DNA of 64,000 nt from CAZCSK01 sp964501265 (lineage in GTDB: Bacteria > Actinomycetota > CADDZG01 > JAHWKV01): the NCBI GenBank assembly GCA_964501265.1, contig CAZCSK010000008.1, forward strand, positions 1 to 64,000. Direction: 5' to 3'. Positions 44,716-53,853 of this stretch are shown here, in pieces. The notes beneath the pieces were generated by a model. That model ran no database searches. It worked only from the letters and a program-made list of their open reading frames with translations, and was not told the DNA's origin. The translations under genes were made by a program, and so were the position numbers. Positions within the stretch are counted from its first letter, which is position 1; each line of letters starts with the position of its first letter.

Positions 44716-45281
44716 CCCGCCCTCGACTTTTCATCATTTCAGGTCCCTCCGGCGCCGGTAAAGGCACCGTCATCCAGGGGGTCCTCGCTCTACGGCCAGA
44801 TATCAAACTTTCAGTTTCAGCTACAACCCGTCCGGCGCGCTCGATGGAGATACACGGCGTGCATTACGACTTTGTATCTAATCGAGACTTTGCGCTGATG
44901 CGCGAGAGGGGAGAGTTTCTGGAGTGGGCGGAGGTCCACGGCAATTTTTACGGGACCCCTCGGGCGGAAGTGGAGCGTCAACTCGCCGGCGGCCAGGATG
45001 TCATTTTGGAGATCGACGTTCAAGGGGCCGTCCAGGCCAAAGCGGCCATTCCAGACGCGTTCTTGATATTTGTTGAGCCTCCCTCGATGCAGATCCTCCG
45101 CCAACGGCTCCGGGACCGAAAAACCGAGTCGCAGGAGGCGATGGACCGCCGGGTATCCGACGCTCACGAGGAACTCAGGCGTAAGAATCTCTACGACGGA
45201 GTGGTCGTGAACTTAGATGTCGGTCGGGCGGTCGAAGAGATGTTAAGTTTGATGGACCAACTGAAAGAGAGAGACGGTTGA
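44712..45281 (+). CDS. gmk: Guanylate kinase (no canonical start; ATA proposed)
   Basis: 189 residues if begun at ATA 44712. The P-loop ISGPSGAGKGT lies at codons 10-20 and cannot be reached from any ATG, GTG or TTG: the frame is closed by TAA at 44673 and holds none between there and ATG 44844, which would delete the P-loop. ATA overlaps the mihF stop (ATAG), copying the ATGA-type junctions of this genome. The rest is a complete enzyme (LEIDVQGAVQAK, VEPPSMQILRQRL). Makes GDP from GMP. A sequencing error or frameshift in mihF is the alternative. Confidence 0.85.
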   Translation: MARPRLFIISGPSGAGKGTVIQGVLALRPDIKLSVSATTRPARSMEIHGVHYDFVSNRDFALMRERGEFLEWAEVHGNFYGTPRAEVERQLAGGQDVILEIDVQGAVQAKAAIPDAFLIFVEPPSMQILRQRLRDRKTESQEAMDRRVSDAHEELRRKNLYDGVVVNLDVGRAVEEMLSLMDQLKERDG

Positions 45282-45532
45282 TATATCCAAAGATTGAAGA
45301 CTTCACCGACAAGGTGGATAGCCGCTACACATTGGTTGTGCTCGCCGCAAAGCGAGCCCGGCAGATCAATGCCTACTACGCTCAGCTCGGCCAGGGGGTA
45401 AGGGAGTTTGTGCCGCCCCAGGTTTCGAGTCTCGCCGAGAACGCCAAGGCGCTTTCGATCGCGCTGGAAGAGATCGGCGCCGGCAAGTTTTCCTGGGACC
45501 GTCCGCCGGAGGTTGAGACCCGGGTCAAGTAG
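45278..45532 (+). CDS. rpoZ: RNA polymerase omega subunit
   Basis: 84 residues. DKVDSRYTLVVLAAKRARQINAYY is the omega signature (RY-L-V-AAKRARQI). Helps assemble beta-prime. Start TTG at 45278 overlapping the gmk stop (TTGA); ends overlapping the coaBC GTG (TAGTG). Confidence 0.94.
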   Translation: MIYPKIEDFTDKVDSRYTLVVLAAKRARQINAYYAQLGQGVREFVPPQVSSLAENAKALSIALEEIGAGKFSWDRPPEVETRVK

Positions 45533-46773
45533 TGCTTGCCAACGTCGCCGGCAAACGTATCGCCCTCGGAGTTTGCGGGGGCATCGCGGCATACAAAGTA
45601 GTCGAGGTGGCGCGGGAACTGACGCAAGCGGGGGCGGATGTTTGCGTCGTTATGTCGCCATCCGCAACCAACTTCGTCGGTGCTATCACTTTTTCAACCT
45701 TGACCGCGAATCCGGTCCGTACGGATCTTTTTCCGGACGAAGCCCCATCCCAGATTCCCCACACCGACCTTGGCCGCACATCCGACCTGGTTGTGATCGC
45801 TCCGGCCACGGCGAAAACGATGGCCAAATTCGCGCAAGGAATCTCAGACGACTTGATGTCGGCTCTGCTGCTTTCCGCCGCATGTCCAATTTTGATGGCG
45901 CCGGCGATGCACACCGAGATGTGGGAGAATGAGGCTACGCAGTCCAACATCGATACGCTGCGTGCGCGGGGAGTGACGTTCGTCGGCCCCGAGTCGGGGG
46001 CGCTTGCCGGGCCTGATGTGGGCGTCGGCAGGCTCGCCGAGCCCACCACGATTCTGCAGGCGATCGACGATGAGCTTCGCAAACGCGAGGAGTTGTCGGG
46101 AGTGAATGTGATCGTCACCGCTGGGGGCACGCAAGAGCCCATCGATGCGGTGCGGTTTATCGGCAATCGCTCGTCCGGGCTGATGGGATACGAAATTGCC
46201 CGAAGTGCAATAAGAAGGGGAGCAAAGGTAACGCTCATCACCGGGCCGAGTCATCTGACCCCGCCGGCAGCTGCGGAGGTGATCGCGATCAGCACCGCAG
46301 CCGAGATGCGCGACGCCGTCGCCGGGGTAGCCGATCGCGCCGAGGTCCTCATCATGGCCGCGGCGGTTTCCGATTGGGCACCTGTTGCACCGGCGGGCGG
46401 CAAGTTGAAGAAGGCCGAAGGCCCCCCACCGGTTGCCCTTGAGGCGACTGTCGACGTCCTGGCAGAGGTGGGCCAGATGCGGGCGGAGGGCCGCCTCCCA
46501 GGCCTGCGGGCGCTCGTGGGCTTCTGCGCAGAAACCTCGGACCTCCCCGCCCATGCCAAAGCGAAGCTCGCGTCCAAGCAAGCCGATTTGATGATTGCGA
46601 ACTTAGTTGGCCAACCCGACTCTGGATTCGACGCGCCCACCAACCAGGCAGTGATCTCCGATGCATTGGGCGCCGAAGAACTGCCGATGATGCCAAAGCG
46701 GTTGCTCGCCGATTTGATTCTCGACCGAGTGGCCCGGTTGCTCCAGGCAGGCACCCCTTCAGATTCCAGGTGA
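45532..46773 (+). CDS. coaBC: Phosphopantothenoylcysteine synthetase/decarboxylase
   Basis: 413 residues. CoaC flavin domain first (GVCGGIAAYKVVEVARELTQAGADV, catalytic His in PHTDLG, APAMHTEMW), then CoaB with TAGGTQEPIDAVRFIGNRSSG and a KLKK-type loop. Makes 4'-phosphopantetheine for CoA. Start GTG. Ends the mihF-gmk-rpoZ-coaBC operon. Confidence 0.95.
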   Translation: MLANVAGKRIALGVCGGIAAYKVVEVARELTQAGADVCVVMSPSATNFVGAITFSTLTANPVRTDLFPDEAPSQIPHTDLGRTSDLVVIAPATAKTMAKFAQGISDDLMSALLLSAACPILMAPAMHTEMWENEATQSNIDTLRARGVTFVGPESGALAGPDVGVGRLAEPTTILQAIDDELRKREELSGVNVIVTAGGTQEPIDAVRFIGNRSSGLMGYEIARSAIRRGAKVTLITGPSHLTPPAAAEVIAISTAAEMRDAVAGVADRAEVLIMAAAVSDWAPVAPAGGKLKKAEGPPPVALEATVDVLAEVGQMRAEGRLPGLRALVGFCAETSDLPAHAKAKLASKQADLMIANLVGQPDSGFDAPTNQAVISDALGAEELPMMPKRLLADLILDRVARLLQAGTPSDSR

Positions 46774-46835
46774 AAGAGTCGATTATCCAAGAGGGGCCTT
46801 GGTTCTCCGGTAGGCTAAAGGTTCTACTTGGGGGA

Positions 46836-46863
46836 TTGGAATAGTCAGAATCGACTATTCCAA
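46836..46863 (+). terminator. 11-bp perfect inverted repeat after coaBC
   Basis: TTGGAATAGTC and GACTATTCCAA around a 6-base loop, followed by GTATCTCTTTTG. Probably the terminator of coaBC, but it also lies before the flp gene and could be an operator. A related short sequence, GAGTCGATTATCCAAG, occurs 55 bp upstream. Confidence 0.5.
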
Positions 46864-46935
46864 GTATCTCTTTTGCGGCCGCATTATGTACTAAGGATTT
46901 GGATATGGCGTCAGGGACGCCGAAAGGGGACAGAA

Positions 46936-47142
46936 ATGGATTTGATCGAGCGAGTGGTGCTCGCGGTGTGCGGATTTGGTACCCATTTGAGACAGCGTCT
47001 CGCCGCCGAAGAAGGTGCGACGGCAGTTGAGTATGGGCTCTTGGTAGCGCTGATAGCAGCCGTAATCATCGCGACTGTTGGTTTTTTGGGTACGGAAATA
47101 AATGATGCGTTCCAGACGATCCTAACCGAGTTGACTAACTGA
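46936..47142 (+). CDS. flp: Flp/Fap-type pilin
   Basis: 68 residues. The prepilin processing region EEGATAVEYGLLVALIAAVI has the G-A-TAVEYG site of Flp pilins, then a single hydrophobic helix and a short soluble end. Subunit of a Tad pilus. ATG at 46936 follows AAAGGGGA. Head of the Tad gene cluster. Confidence 0.93.
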   Translation: MDLIERVVLAVCGFGTHLRQRLAAEEGATAVEYGLLVALIAAVIIATVGFLGTEINDAFQTILTELTN

Positions 47143-47235
47143 CCTTTGCTACCACCTAGATTGGCAAAGTTGTTCTGAGAGGACGATCGTGGCCACGACC
47201 CGGCGGCCGAAGCTCGGACGAACGTATTCGAAAGT

Positions 47236-48486
47236 GTGACAGCAAGGATGGGCACACCGCGCAGACATAAGTTGTTCTACAGCAGCCGCCTCGGCCGGGA
47301 AGAGGGCGCGACTGCCATCTTGATCGCGTTGTTGGCGCTCTTCGTGTTGCTGCCTTTGGCGGGCCTGAGTACTTCGTCATTCATACGATCCGGCACCCAA
47401 GCCGAATTGAACCTCGCCGCAGACGCGGGAGCCCTCGCGGGCGCAGCCAATATCCCGATGGGAGACCTTGCGTTCGTCGTCACGTATGTGAACAGCTTTG
47501 CTCAGGTTCGGGCGTGTCCCCCGCTCCCCTGTGACCAAGTGCCCCCCAACGACGCCATCGACCCGAACAACCCGAACGATGCAATCAATGAGCAGATTGA
47601 GATGATCCTCCCGGGCAAGCCAAATCCAATCACGATCGCTTGCGATCAGGCTGAGGCCGCTCTGGAAAGAAATGGCCGTCTCGGCGACGCATTTGGAACG
47701 GAGGCTCCATTTTGTTCGGCGAATTATATCGTCGATCCCGATTTTCTGACGGCGTTCGGGGCCTGTGTCAATGTCATTGGAACCAATCCGGTGGGCCCTG
47801 CATTGAAAGGCCTAGCAGACTCGCTCCCAGCTTTGCTGAAACCCGGGATTAGCGTGACATTCACCCGTCGCGTGGACCCCCCTCTGGAATCGTTGATCGG
47901 TGAGACCGATGTCCAACACCGGGTCACCTCCCATGCGCGACGCCGATTCAAAAATGCTGTCGTGGTGCCCGTGCTCCCTAGCATTCCCCCCACGTCCACA
48001 GTTATCGACTTAGACCCTTTCGTCACCCAAACCGTCACGGTCGACGTTCCCGGACAAGATCCTAACGTGATTCCCTTGAACGAGGTGGTCGGCCAAAGGC
48101 GTGAAGACGTGCTTGACCGAATTGACGCAATCGAGGACGCGATTGATGGCTACAACGACATGGTAGGTCCGCTCGGCACCCCGTTGCCTGATTTTCCTTC
48201 AGCCTGCCGCGGGGTTCTGCCCGCGCTTCGCGACGACTTCGTTGACGTGGCCAACCCACCCGAAGGGGAACCCTCCCCCCTGGAGATAGTGGCACCATCA
48301 CCCGCCACAGACCCCAACGCGTTGGTACTTCGACTCTTTGTGGGAACACCGTTCTTCGACTTTGTACCAGTCTGCGTGGCGGGATCGGGCGGTAATCTGG
48401 CTGGCCTTGCAGGGCCTACTGGCGCTGGCTGCACCGCTAACGCCCCTGGAGCATTCCGCGCGACTCTTGTGCGGCCCGATTCATGA
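47236..48486 (+). CDS. TadG-like pilus-associated protein
   Basis: 416 residues. N-terminus EEGATAILIALLALFVLLPLAGLS with following TQAELNLAADAGALAGA is the TadG-like domain: a signal-like helix resembling pilins. The rest is a large secreted region with paired Cys. Start GTG 47236 or ATG 47248; neither has a good ribosome site. Overlaps the next gene by 4 bp. Confidence 0.82.
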   Translation: MTARMGTPRRHKLFYSSRLGREEGATAILIALLALFVLLPLAGLSTSSFIRSGTQAELNLAADAGALAGAANIPMGDLAFVVTYVNSFAQVRACPPLPCDQVPPNDAIDPNNPNDAINEQIEMILPGKPNPITIACDQAEAALERNGRLGDAFGTEAPFCSANYIVDPDFLTAFGACVNVIGTNPVGPALKGLADSLPALLKPGISVTFTRRVDPPLESLIGETDVQHRVTSHARRRFKNAVVVPVLPSIPPTSTVIDLDPFVTQTVTVDVPGQDPNVIPLNEVVGQRREDVLDRIDAIEDAIDGYNDMVGPLGTPLPDFPSACRGVLPALRDDFVDVANPPEGEPSPLEIVAPSPATDPNALVLRLFVGTPFFDFVPVCVAGSGGNLAGLAGPTGAGCTANAPGAFRATLVRPDS

Positions 48487-48932
48487 GGATTCGCCACTCC
48501 GAAAGAGGTACTGTTGCCCTGGAATTTGCCCTCCTCCTACCGGTGATCTTGCTCTTTATCGGGGCGCTGATGATCGCAGGGATGAGAGGTGTCTACTCGG
48601 CCCTCGCTCAGCACGAAGCACGCGTTGGGGCGCGTGAGGCCAGCATCAGGCTGGGCCAAGCATCCTCCGATCCTTATCCAACGCAATTCCAGATCTGCGA
48701 CTCTCCTAACCGTCTTCTGGCCTTTCCGGGTAGCGATTTCATCCAAGCCGAGTGCACGGTCTCGAACAGCTCCGCACCGACTGCCAGGGGGTTGGGTACG
48801 GGAGACATAGTCACGGTGACTCTTGTCTATCGACTCCCCGCAATCACCGCCCTGAGTGATTTTGTGGAAAACGCATTCAACGCCGGAGCCCTTGCCGTGG
48901 TGTCTCAGTCAGCATCGGTCATGCGGGAATGA
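48483..48932 (+). CDS. TadE-like pseudopilin
   Basis: 149 residues. ERGTVALEFALLLPVILLFIGALMIAG is the TadE motif (pilin-like processing before xALEFAL). Minor pilin of the Tad apparatus. ATGA overlaps both sides. Confidence 0.88.
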   Translation: MRIRHSERGTVALEFALLLPVILLFIGALMIAGMRGVYSALAQHEARVGAREASIRLGQASSDPYPTQFQICDSPNRLLAFPGSDFIQAECTVSNSSAPTARGLGTGDIVTVTLVYRLPAITALSDFVENAFNAGALAVVSQSASVMRE

Positions 48933-49387
48933 CTCGGGCTCGACGGGAAGAAGATTCGGGCCTTGCGGCATTGGAGTTCCTCTTTGTTTATCTTCTGGTT
49001 TTCTCGCTCCTAGCCCTAAGCGTCCCCCTGGTTATCGCCATGCAAGAGCGCGTTCGCCTCGAACGGACGGCCGGGCACACAGCACGATTTGCTACGGCGG
49101 CACCCGACCGTCCCCGTTTTGGTTCGGCTACAAGAAGGCCTTCAGTTGAAGATGTGGAGGCCGAGGCCTTTCGGGCGTATAGTCTGATCGGCGCCTCGGA
49201 TCCTGGGGCCAACTTTGATGTAGTTGTGGGCAATGATCCCAGAACGGCCCTTCCGGGCGATCAGATCACGATCACAATCATTAAGACAGTCGACCTGGGG
49301 CTCATCGGAGCGCTGATGAATGTGATAGGCGTAACGCAGAGTTCAGATATTGAGATGACCGTCACCGCTGTGGGACGGCAGGAATAG
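48929..49387 (+). CDS. Second TadE/TadF-like pseudopilin
   Basis: 152 residues. EEDSGLAALEFLFVYLLVFSLLALSVPLV is a diverged TadE motif; the following soluble part is beta-rich. Probably TadF-equivalent. Confidence 0.82.
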   Translation: MTRARREEDSGLAALEFLFVYLLVFSLLALSVPLVIAMQERVRLERTAGHTARFATAAPDRPRFGSATRRPSVEDVEAEAFRAYSLIGASDPGANFDVVVGNDPRTALPGDQITITIIKTVDLGLIGALMNVIGVTQSSDIEMTVTAVGRQE

Positions 49388-49394
49388 GGGAGAA

Positions 49395-50186
49395 ATGAGA
49401 AAACTCAGCGTCACCGTAGCGGTTGGTTTGATTGTTGCATTGGTCGGAGGTGGGTTGGTATTCGCATACGGCCGGAGTGTGGATCAAAGGATCGCGGACG
49501 GAAAGAAGACTGTGGATGTGCTTGTTGCGCTGAAAGCCCTGGCCGCCGGCACCCCCTCGATCGCGCTCGACAAAGACACCCAACTAAGAAAGATTCCGCA
49601 GGCCTATCTTCCTGAGGGCTTCATCAAGGATCTTAACGAGGTCGCCGGCCAGGTTCTTGTGGGGCCACTTCCTGCAGGCGCGAGTCTCAACCGTACGCAT
49701 TTCGGATCCCCGGCAACAGTCGGCGCCGTGGAGCCGACGGAGGGGAACGTGGCCTTGGCTGTGCAGGTCGGCATCTCGCCTGGCGTCGCGCGTTATGTAC
49801 GCGTTGGCAGTTTCGTCGATGTCTTCGTAACGTACTCGGGAACGGGAGGCGGGGTGGGGCTGGGTCAGCAGGGCAAGCCTTCTCAATCGGAGAACCGCAC
49901 CAAGCTGTTCGTGACCGGGGTCAAGGTGCTTGCGGTCTCGATAGCCGAACCTAGGGTTGAAGAGCAGACCGAAGGGGGCTCCGGCAACCAAAACCGCCAG
50001 GCTCAAAGCCGGGAATCGGGATCAAGCCAAGTGATTGCCATCTTGGATGTTGACCCTATTACGGCTGAAAGAATAGTCAACGCCGTTTCGATCGGAGAAC
50101 TGTATCTTGCGCTGTCCAAGCAGAACGCCGGCCACAAGACGCCAACCGGAGTGGTGCCGGACGATGTTGTTACCTCCAACAGGTGA
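49395..50186 (+). CDS. cpaB: CpaB/RcpC-like pilus assembly protein (SAF domain)
   Basis: 263 residues. N-terminal membrane anchor, SAF-like region VLVALKALAAGTPSIALDKDTQLRKIP and GPLPAGASLNRTHF, then a C-domain VALAVQVGISPGVARYVRVGSFVDVFVTY typical of CpaB. Lacks a lipobox. AGGGGAG precedes ATG. Overlaps tadZ by 4 bp (GTGA). Confidence 0.88.
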   Translation: MRKLSVTVAVGLIVALVGGGLVFAYGRSVDQRIADGKKTVDVLVALKALAAGTPSIALDKDTQLRKIPQAYLPEGFIKDLNEVAGQVLVGPLPAGASLNRTHFGSPATVGAVEPTEGNVALAVQVGISPGVARYVRVGSFVDVFVTYSGTGGGVGLGQQGKPSQSENRTKLFVTGVKVLAVSIAEPRVEEQTEGGSGNQNRQAQSRESGSSQVIAILDVDPITAERIVNAVSIGELYLALSKQNAGHKTPTGVVPDDVVTSNR

Positions 50187-51484
50187 TATCGCTTGGCGTC
50201 GTTGACCGCACGGGAGTCTTGCTTTCCGTAGCGGAGTCAGCTGCAAAGTCGGTTAGTCCAGAGATGCAAGTTCGATCTATGGGAGAGCCCACGGAATTGG
50301 GGCCTTCTTCGGGCCCCGCCGACATCCTTTTGCTGGGACCCGAAGAACTCACGCCCGCCGGAATACGGCGCTCCCAGTCGTGGCGCGCTCAGCATCCTGC
50401 CAGTCTTTTGATCGCAGTCGTCCCGAGAGGATCTCTAACCACAGCCGAGCTGGGGGGCCTCGGCGTCAATCACGTCATCCAAGGCAAATTCAGCGAGGCC
50501 AAGGCCGTCAAGACCCTCCTGCATGCGGTCGAACAACTCGATCGCCTCGCCCAGGAGGCAAGCGAGTGGCGATCTCTTGAGCAAGTCGAGGTGGAGGAGG
50601 TTGATGTTTCCGAATCCATCATCGAGGACGCTAAACAGCCCCGCGAGCCAGTCTTGGTTTCCATTGCCTCCCCTACCGGCGGCAGCGGCAAGACTTTCTA
50701 CGCATGCAACCTGGCCGGGGCTTTGGCGGCGGTGGGCCTCAAGGTTTTAATCGTCGACCTCGATCTTCAATTTGGCGAGGTTGCCGTTGGTCTTCGTCTG
50801 CAACACCCGTATTCCATCTATGACGGACTCTACGACAGCAGGGGAACTCCGCTCCCGGTAGAGGCCCTGGCCGAGCATGTCGATGAACTCGTGTGCCACC
50901 ACGAATTGGGTTTCGATGTTCTCACCGCTCCCAAGAATCCAGAACTCGCCGATTACATCGGCGCTGCAGATGCGGCCCGCGTTTTAGACGTTGTTGTTCC
51001 GCGGTATGAGGTCATCATTGCTGATACACCCCCTTCGCTGAATGAGGTAGTTCTGACCGTCCTGGACCGGAGCGACCTTGTGGTTGTCCTTGCAACCCCA
51101 GATGTTCCTAGTCTTAAGAACCTGGGCGTGTTTCTCGACACACTTCACCGGCTCCAGGTCGTGGATAGCCACATCCAACTGATCCTAAACAAGGTGGAAA
51201 GTGACATTGGCCTGGACGTCAAGGAAATTCAGGGCGCTTTCTCAGATCGATTCGTGGGTTTCATTCCCCAATCCCGAATAGTGTCGCGGGCACTAAATAC
51301 CGGAAAGCCGATAGTAGCTTTCGCGCCCCGCTCAGATGTTGGCGTCGAATTAATGAAGAGCTTCGCCGCCGTATTTCCGTCCGAGGCGCTTCGCATGAAG
51401 GCACCCAAGATCGCAGGGAAGAAAAAGTCTTGGAACCCATTCGCCAGATGGCGGCGTAAGATCGGAACGAAAGGAGTGCTATGA
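50183..51484 (+). CDS. tadZ: TadZ/CpaE pilus-localisation ATPase
   Basis: 433 residues. Receiver-like N-domain, then a MinD/ParA-type ATPase: deviant Walker A SPTGGSGKTFYACNLA, switch IADTPPSLNEV. Marks the cell site for pilus assembly. Start GTG. C-terminus is basic (KKKSWNPFARWRRK). Confidence 0.9.
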   Translation: MISLGVVDRTGVLLSVAESAAKSVSPEMQVRSMGEPTELGPSSGPADILLLGPEELTPAGIRRSQSWRAQHPASLLIAVVPRGSLTTAELGGLGVNHVIQGKFSEAKAVKTLLHAVEQLDRLAQEASEWRSLEQVEVEEVDVSESIIEDAKQPREPVLVSIASPTGGSGKTFYACNLAGALAAVGLKVLIVDLDLQFGEVAVGLRLQHPYSIYDGLYDSRGTPLPVEALAEHVDELVCHHELGFDVLTAPKNPELADYIGAADAARVLDVVVPRYEVIIADTPPSLNEVVLTVLDRSDLVVVLATPDVPSLKNLGVFLDTLHRLQVVDSHIQLILNKVESDIGLDVKEIQGAFSDRFVGFIPQSRIVSRALNTGKPIVAFAPRSDVGVELMKSFAAVFPSEALRMKAPKIAGKKKSWNPFARWRRKIGTKGVL

Positions 51485-52890
51485 AACTTTCTGAGAGACT
51501 GACTCGCGAGAAGGAAAAGGAAGCCAAACCCAAGAAGAACTCCGGTCTCAAGCAAAAGGATGCTATTAAACTGACCCCGGCTGCCGGTCAGGCCTCTCCC
51601 ATGACTGGACGGCGTTCGGCTGATTCGGGGGATATGGATGGCCTGAAGGCCCGGCTTAGAACCGCTGTGGTGGCCGAGTTGGGCCCACGTCTTTCGCGGG
51701 GCGCCGTTGATGAGTCGACGCTCCGGCAGCGTGTCACGGTCCACCTCGACGATCTCATTCGTCAGTCGCGCGTCACCATTGGTCCGCAAGAGCGACATTC
51801 CTTCATGGAATCGCTGTTGGCGGACATGTTGGGCTGGGGTCCCCTCGAGACGCTCATGGCCGACCCCGACGTAACGGAAGTGATGTGTAATTCCTACGAC
51901 GAGGTGTGGATCGAGCGCAACGGGAGAATCGAACCGACGGAAGTCAAGTTTCCCAACCCCGGCGCGTATCGTCAGGTGATCGATCGCATGCTTGCAAGCG
52001 TCGGACGCCGCATCGACGAGGCATCGCCTATGGCCGATGGTCGTCTTCCCGACGGCAGTCGCATCAACGCGATCATTCCTCCGCTCGCGACGCGGGCCCC
52101 CGTCCTAACGGTGCGAAGGTTTCGCGAGGTGCCGTACACGGTTGCAGACATGATCACCATGGAGTCGATCTCCGCTGATGCAGCGGTATTCATAGAGGCC
52201 GCCGTTCGCTCCAAAATCAACATGCTGATCAGCGGCGGATCGGGTTCGGGGAAAACGACGCTTCTAAACGTTGTTTCATCTTTTATTCCCGACACCGAGC
52301 GCGTCGTTACAATCGAAGATGCCGCGGAGTTGCGACTTGGGCAGCCACACGTGGTTGCGCTCGAGGCTCGCCCACCCAATATCGAAGGCGCGGGCCAGGT
52401 GACAATTCGAGATCTTGTTCGCAACTCCCTGCGGATGAGGCCGGACCGAATCATCGTGGGAGAGGTTCGTGGGGCGGAGGCCCTGGACATGCTCCAAGCG
52501 ATGAACACGGGTCACGAGGGTTCGATAACCACCGTCCATGCCAACTCCCCTCGCGACGCCTTGGCCCGTGTCGAAACGATGACTCTCATGGCGGGGATTG
52601 AACTGCCGCTCCGGGCCGTGAGAGATCAGGTCGCCAGCGCTCTGGAACTTCTTTTGCACCTCGAGCGTCTGCCGACGGGCCAAAGAGTCCTTTCCAGCAT
52701 TACCGAGATTCAAGGCCGTGAGGGCGAGACCATCACTTTGCAGGAGGTATTTACACGACGAGGCAAACTCCTGGAGGCAACGGGTCTGCGGCCGAAAGTC
52801 GCCGAGAAAATCGCTGAGCGCGGCGGTACGTTGCCGAGCACGATCTTTCGGGGCAGAGCCTCATCCGCGGTTGCAAGAAGGGCCAGATAG
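51481..52890 (+). CDS. tadA: TadA/CpaF secretion ATPase
   Basis: 469 residues. Type II/IV secretion hexameric ATPase: Walker A ISGGSGSGKTTLLN near residue 250, Asp box ERVVTIEDAAELRL, Walker B DRIIVGEVRGAEALDML and His box TGHEGSITTVHAN. Powers Flp assembly. Start overlaps tadZ (ATGA). Confidence 0.95.
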   Translation: MKLSERLTREKEKEAKPKKNSGLKQKDAIKLTPAAGQASPMTGRRSADSGDMDGLKARLRTAVVAELGPRLSRGAVDESTLRQRVTVHLDDLIRQSRVTIGPQERHSFMESLLADMLGWGPLETLMADPDVTEVMCNSYDEVWIERNGRIEPTEVKFPNPGAYRQVIDRMLASVGRRIDEASPMADGRLPDGSRINAIIPPLATRAPVLTVRRFREVPYTVADMITMESISADAAVFIEAAVRSKINMLISGGSGSGKTTLLNVVSSFIPDTERVVTIEDAAELRLGQPHVVALEARPPNIEGAGQVTIRDLVRNSLRMRPDRIIVGEVRGAEALDMLQAMNTGHEGSITTVHANSPRDALARVETMTLMAGIELPLRAVRDQVASALELLLHLERLPTGQRVLSSITEIQGREGETITLQEVFTRRGKLLEATGLRPKVAEKIAERGGTLPSTIFRGRASSAVARRAR

Positions 52891-52896
52891 AAAACG

Positions 52897-53853
52897 ATGA
52901 GCGCGCTCGCTGGGGTTCTGGTCACGGCCGGCCTATTCGGAATGTGGCTGGCGCAGGGCCTGAAGCAGCGCCGCCGCGTGTCCAACCTGAAGGTTCTTCT
53001 CGAATCTGCCTATATGGAACAGGCCGGCACCGCCGAGCATCAGTCCGCAGACATCCAAAAGCTCCTTGCAAGGACCGGCCTTGCCGCCGAGTATCTTTTT
53101 GCGAGGGCGAGTTTTTTCCAAAAGTTGAAGTCCAAGATCGAGAGAAGCAATTGGACCGTCACTGCCGGTGAGTTTTTGGCGGTCTCGGCGCTGCTCGGGG
53201 CCGTAGGCGCTTTTATAGGATTCCTCGGGACGTCGTCGCCGTTGGCGGTACTGCTTGCGGTCGTTGGGGCTGCGTCTCCTTACATATTCGTAAGCCGCGC
53301 GATCGCAAGCCGCAGGTCAAGATTCGAAGGTCAGTTGCCAGAGGTTCTGGACCTCATGGCCGCGAGTCTGGAATCGGGGGCGGGAGTACCTCAGGCCCTG
53401 GAACTGGTGGTGGCCGAAGCAGACAACCCGTCGGCTGAGGAGTTCGCAAGGGTGCTGTCGGCCACGCGCCTCGGCAATCCCATTGTCGAGGCACTGAAAG
53501 TCATGTCCGAAAGGCTTGAATCGCGCGATCTGAACTGGACCATTCAGGCGATCATCGTGCAGCAACGCACCGGCGGCAAACTTGCCGACGTCCTTCGCAT
53601 CGTTGCCGGTTTCATGCGGGGAAGAGAGGAAGTCAAACGCGAACTGGCAGCGCTCACAGCAGAAGGGAAGCTTTCGGCGTTCATCCTGGGTGGTCTTCCT
53701 TTCGGTCTCGCGATATTCCTTTTGATCGTAAATCCGGATTATCTAACTCCGCTTTTTACAACGGCGATCGGAATTGCAATGCTTGTGATCACCGGAACTC
53801 TCATGCTCATCGGCTTCTTCATCATGTCAAGGATCATCAAGATTGATGTCTGA
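52897..53853 (+). CDS. tadB: TadB pilus inner-membrane platform protein
   Basis: 318 residues. T2SF-type domain EVLDLMAASLESGAGVPQALE with membrane segments near 85-130 and at the C-terminus (about 255-310). Forms the platform with TadC. Overlaps tadC by 8 bp. Confidence 0.92.
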   Translation: MSALAGVLVTAGLFGMWLAQGLKQRRRVSNLKVLLESAYMEQAGTAEHQSADIQKLLARTGLAAEYLFARASFFQKLKSKIERSNWTVTAGEFLAVSALLGAVGAFIGFLGTSSPLAVLLAVVGAASPYIFVSRAIASRRSRFEGQLPEVLDLMAASLESGAGVPQALELVVAEADNPSAEEFARVLSATRLGNPIVEALKVMSERLESRDLNWTIQAIIVQQRTGGKLADVLRIVAGFMRGREEVKRELAALTAEGKLSAFILGGLPFGLAIFLLIVNPDYLTPLFTTAIGIAMLVITGTLMLIGFFIMSRIIKIDV

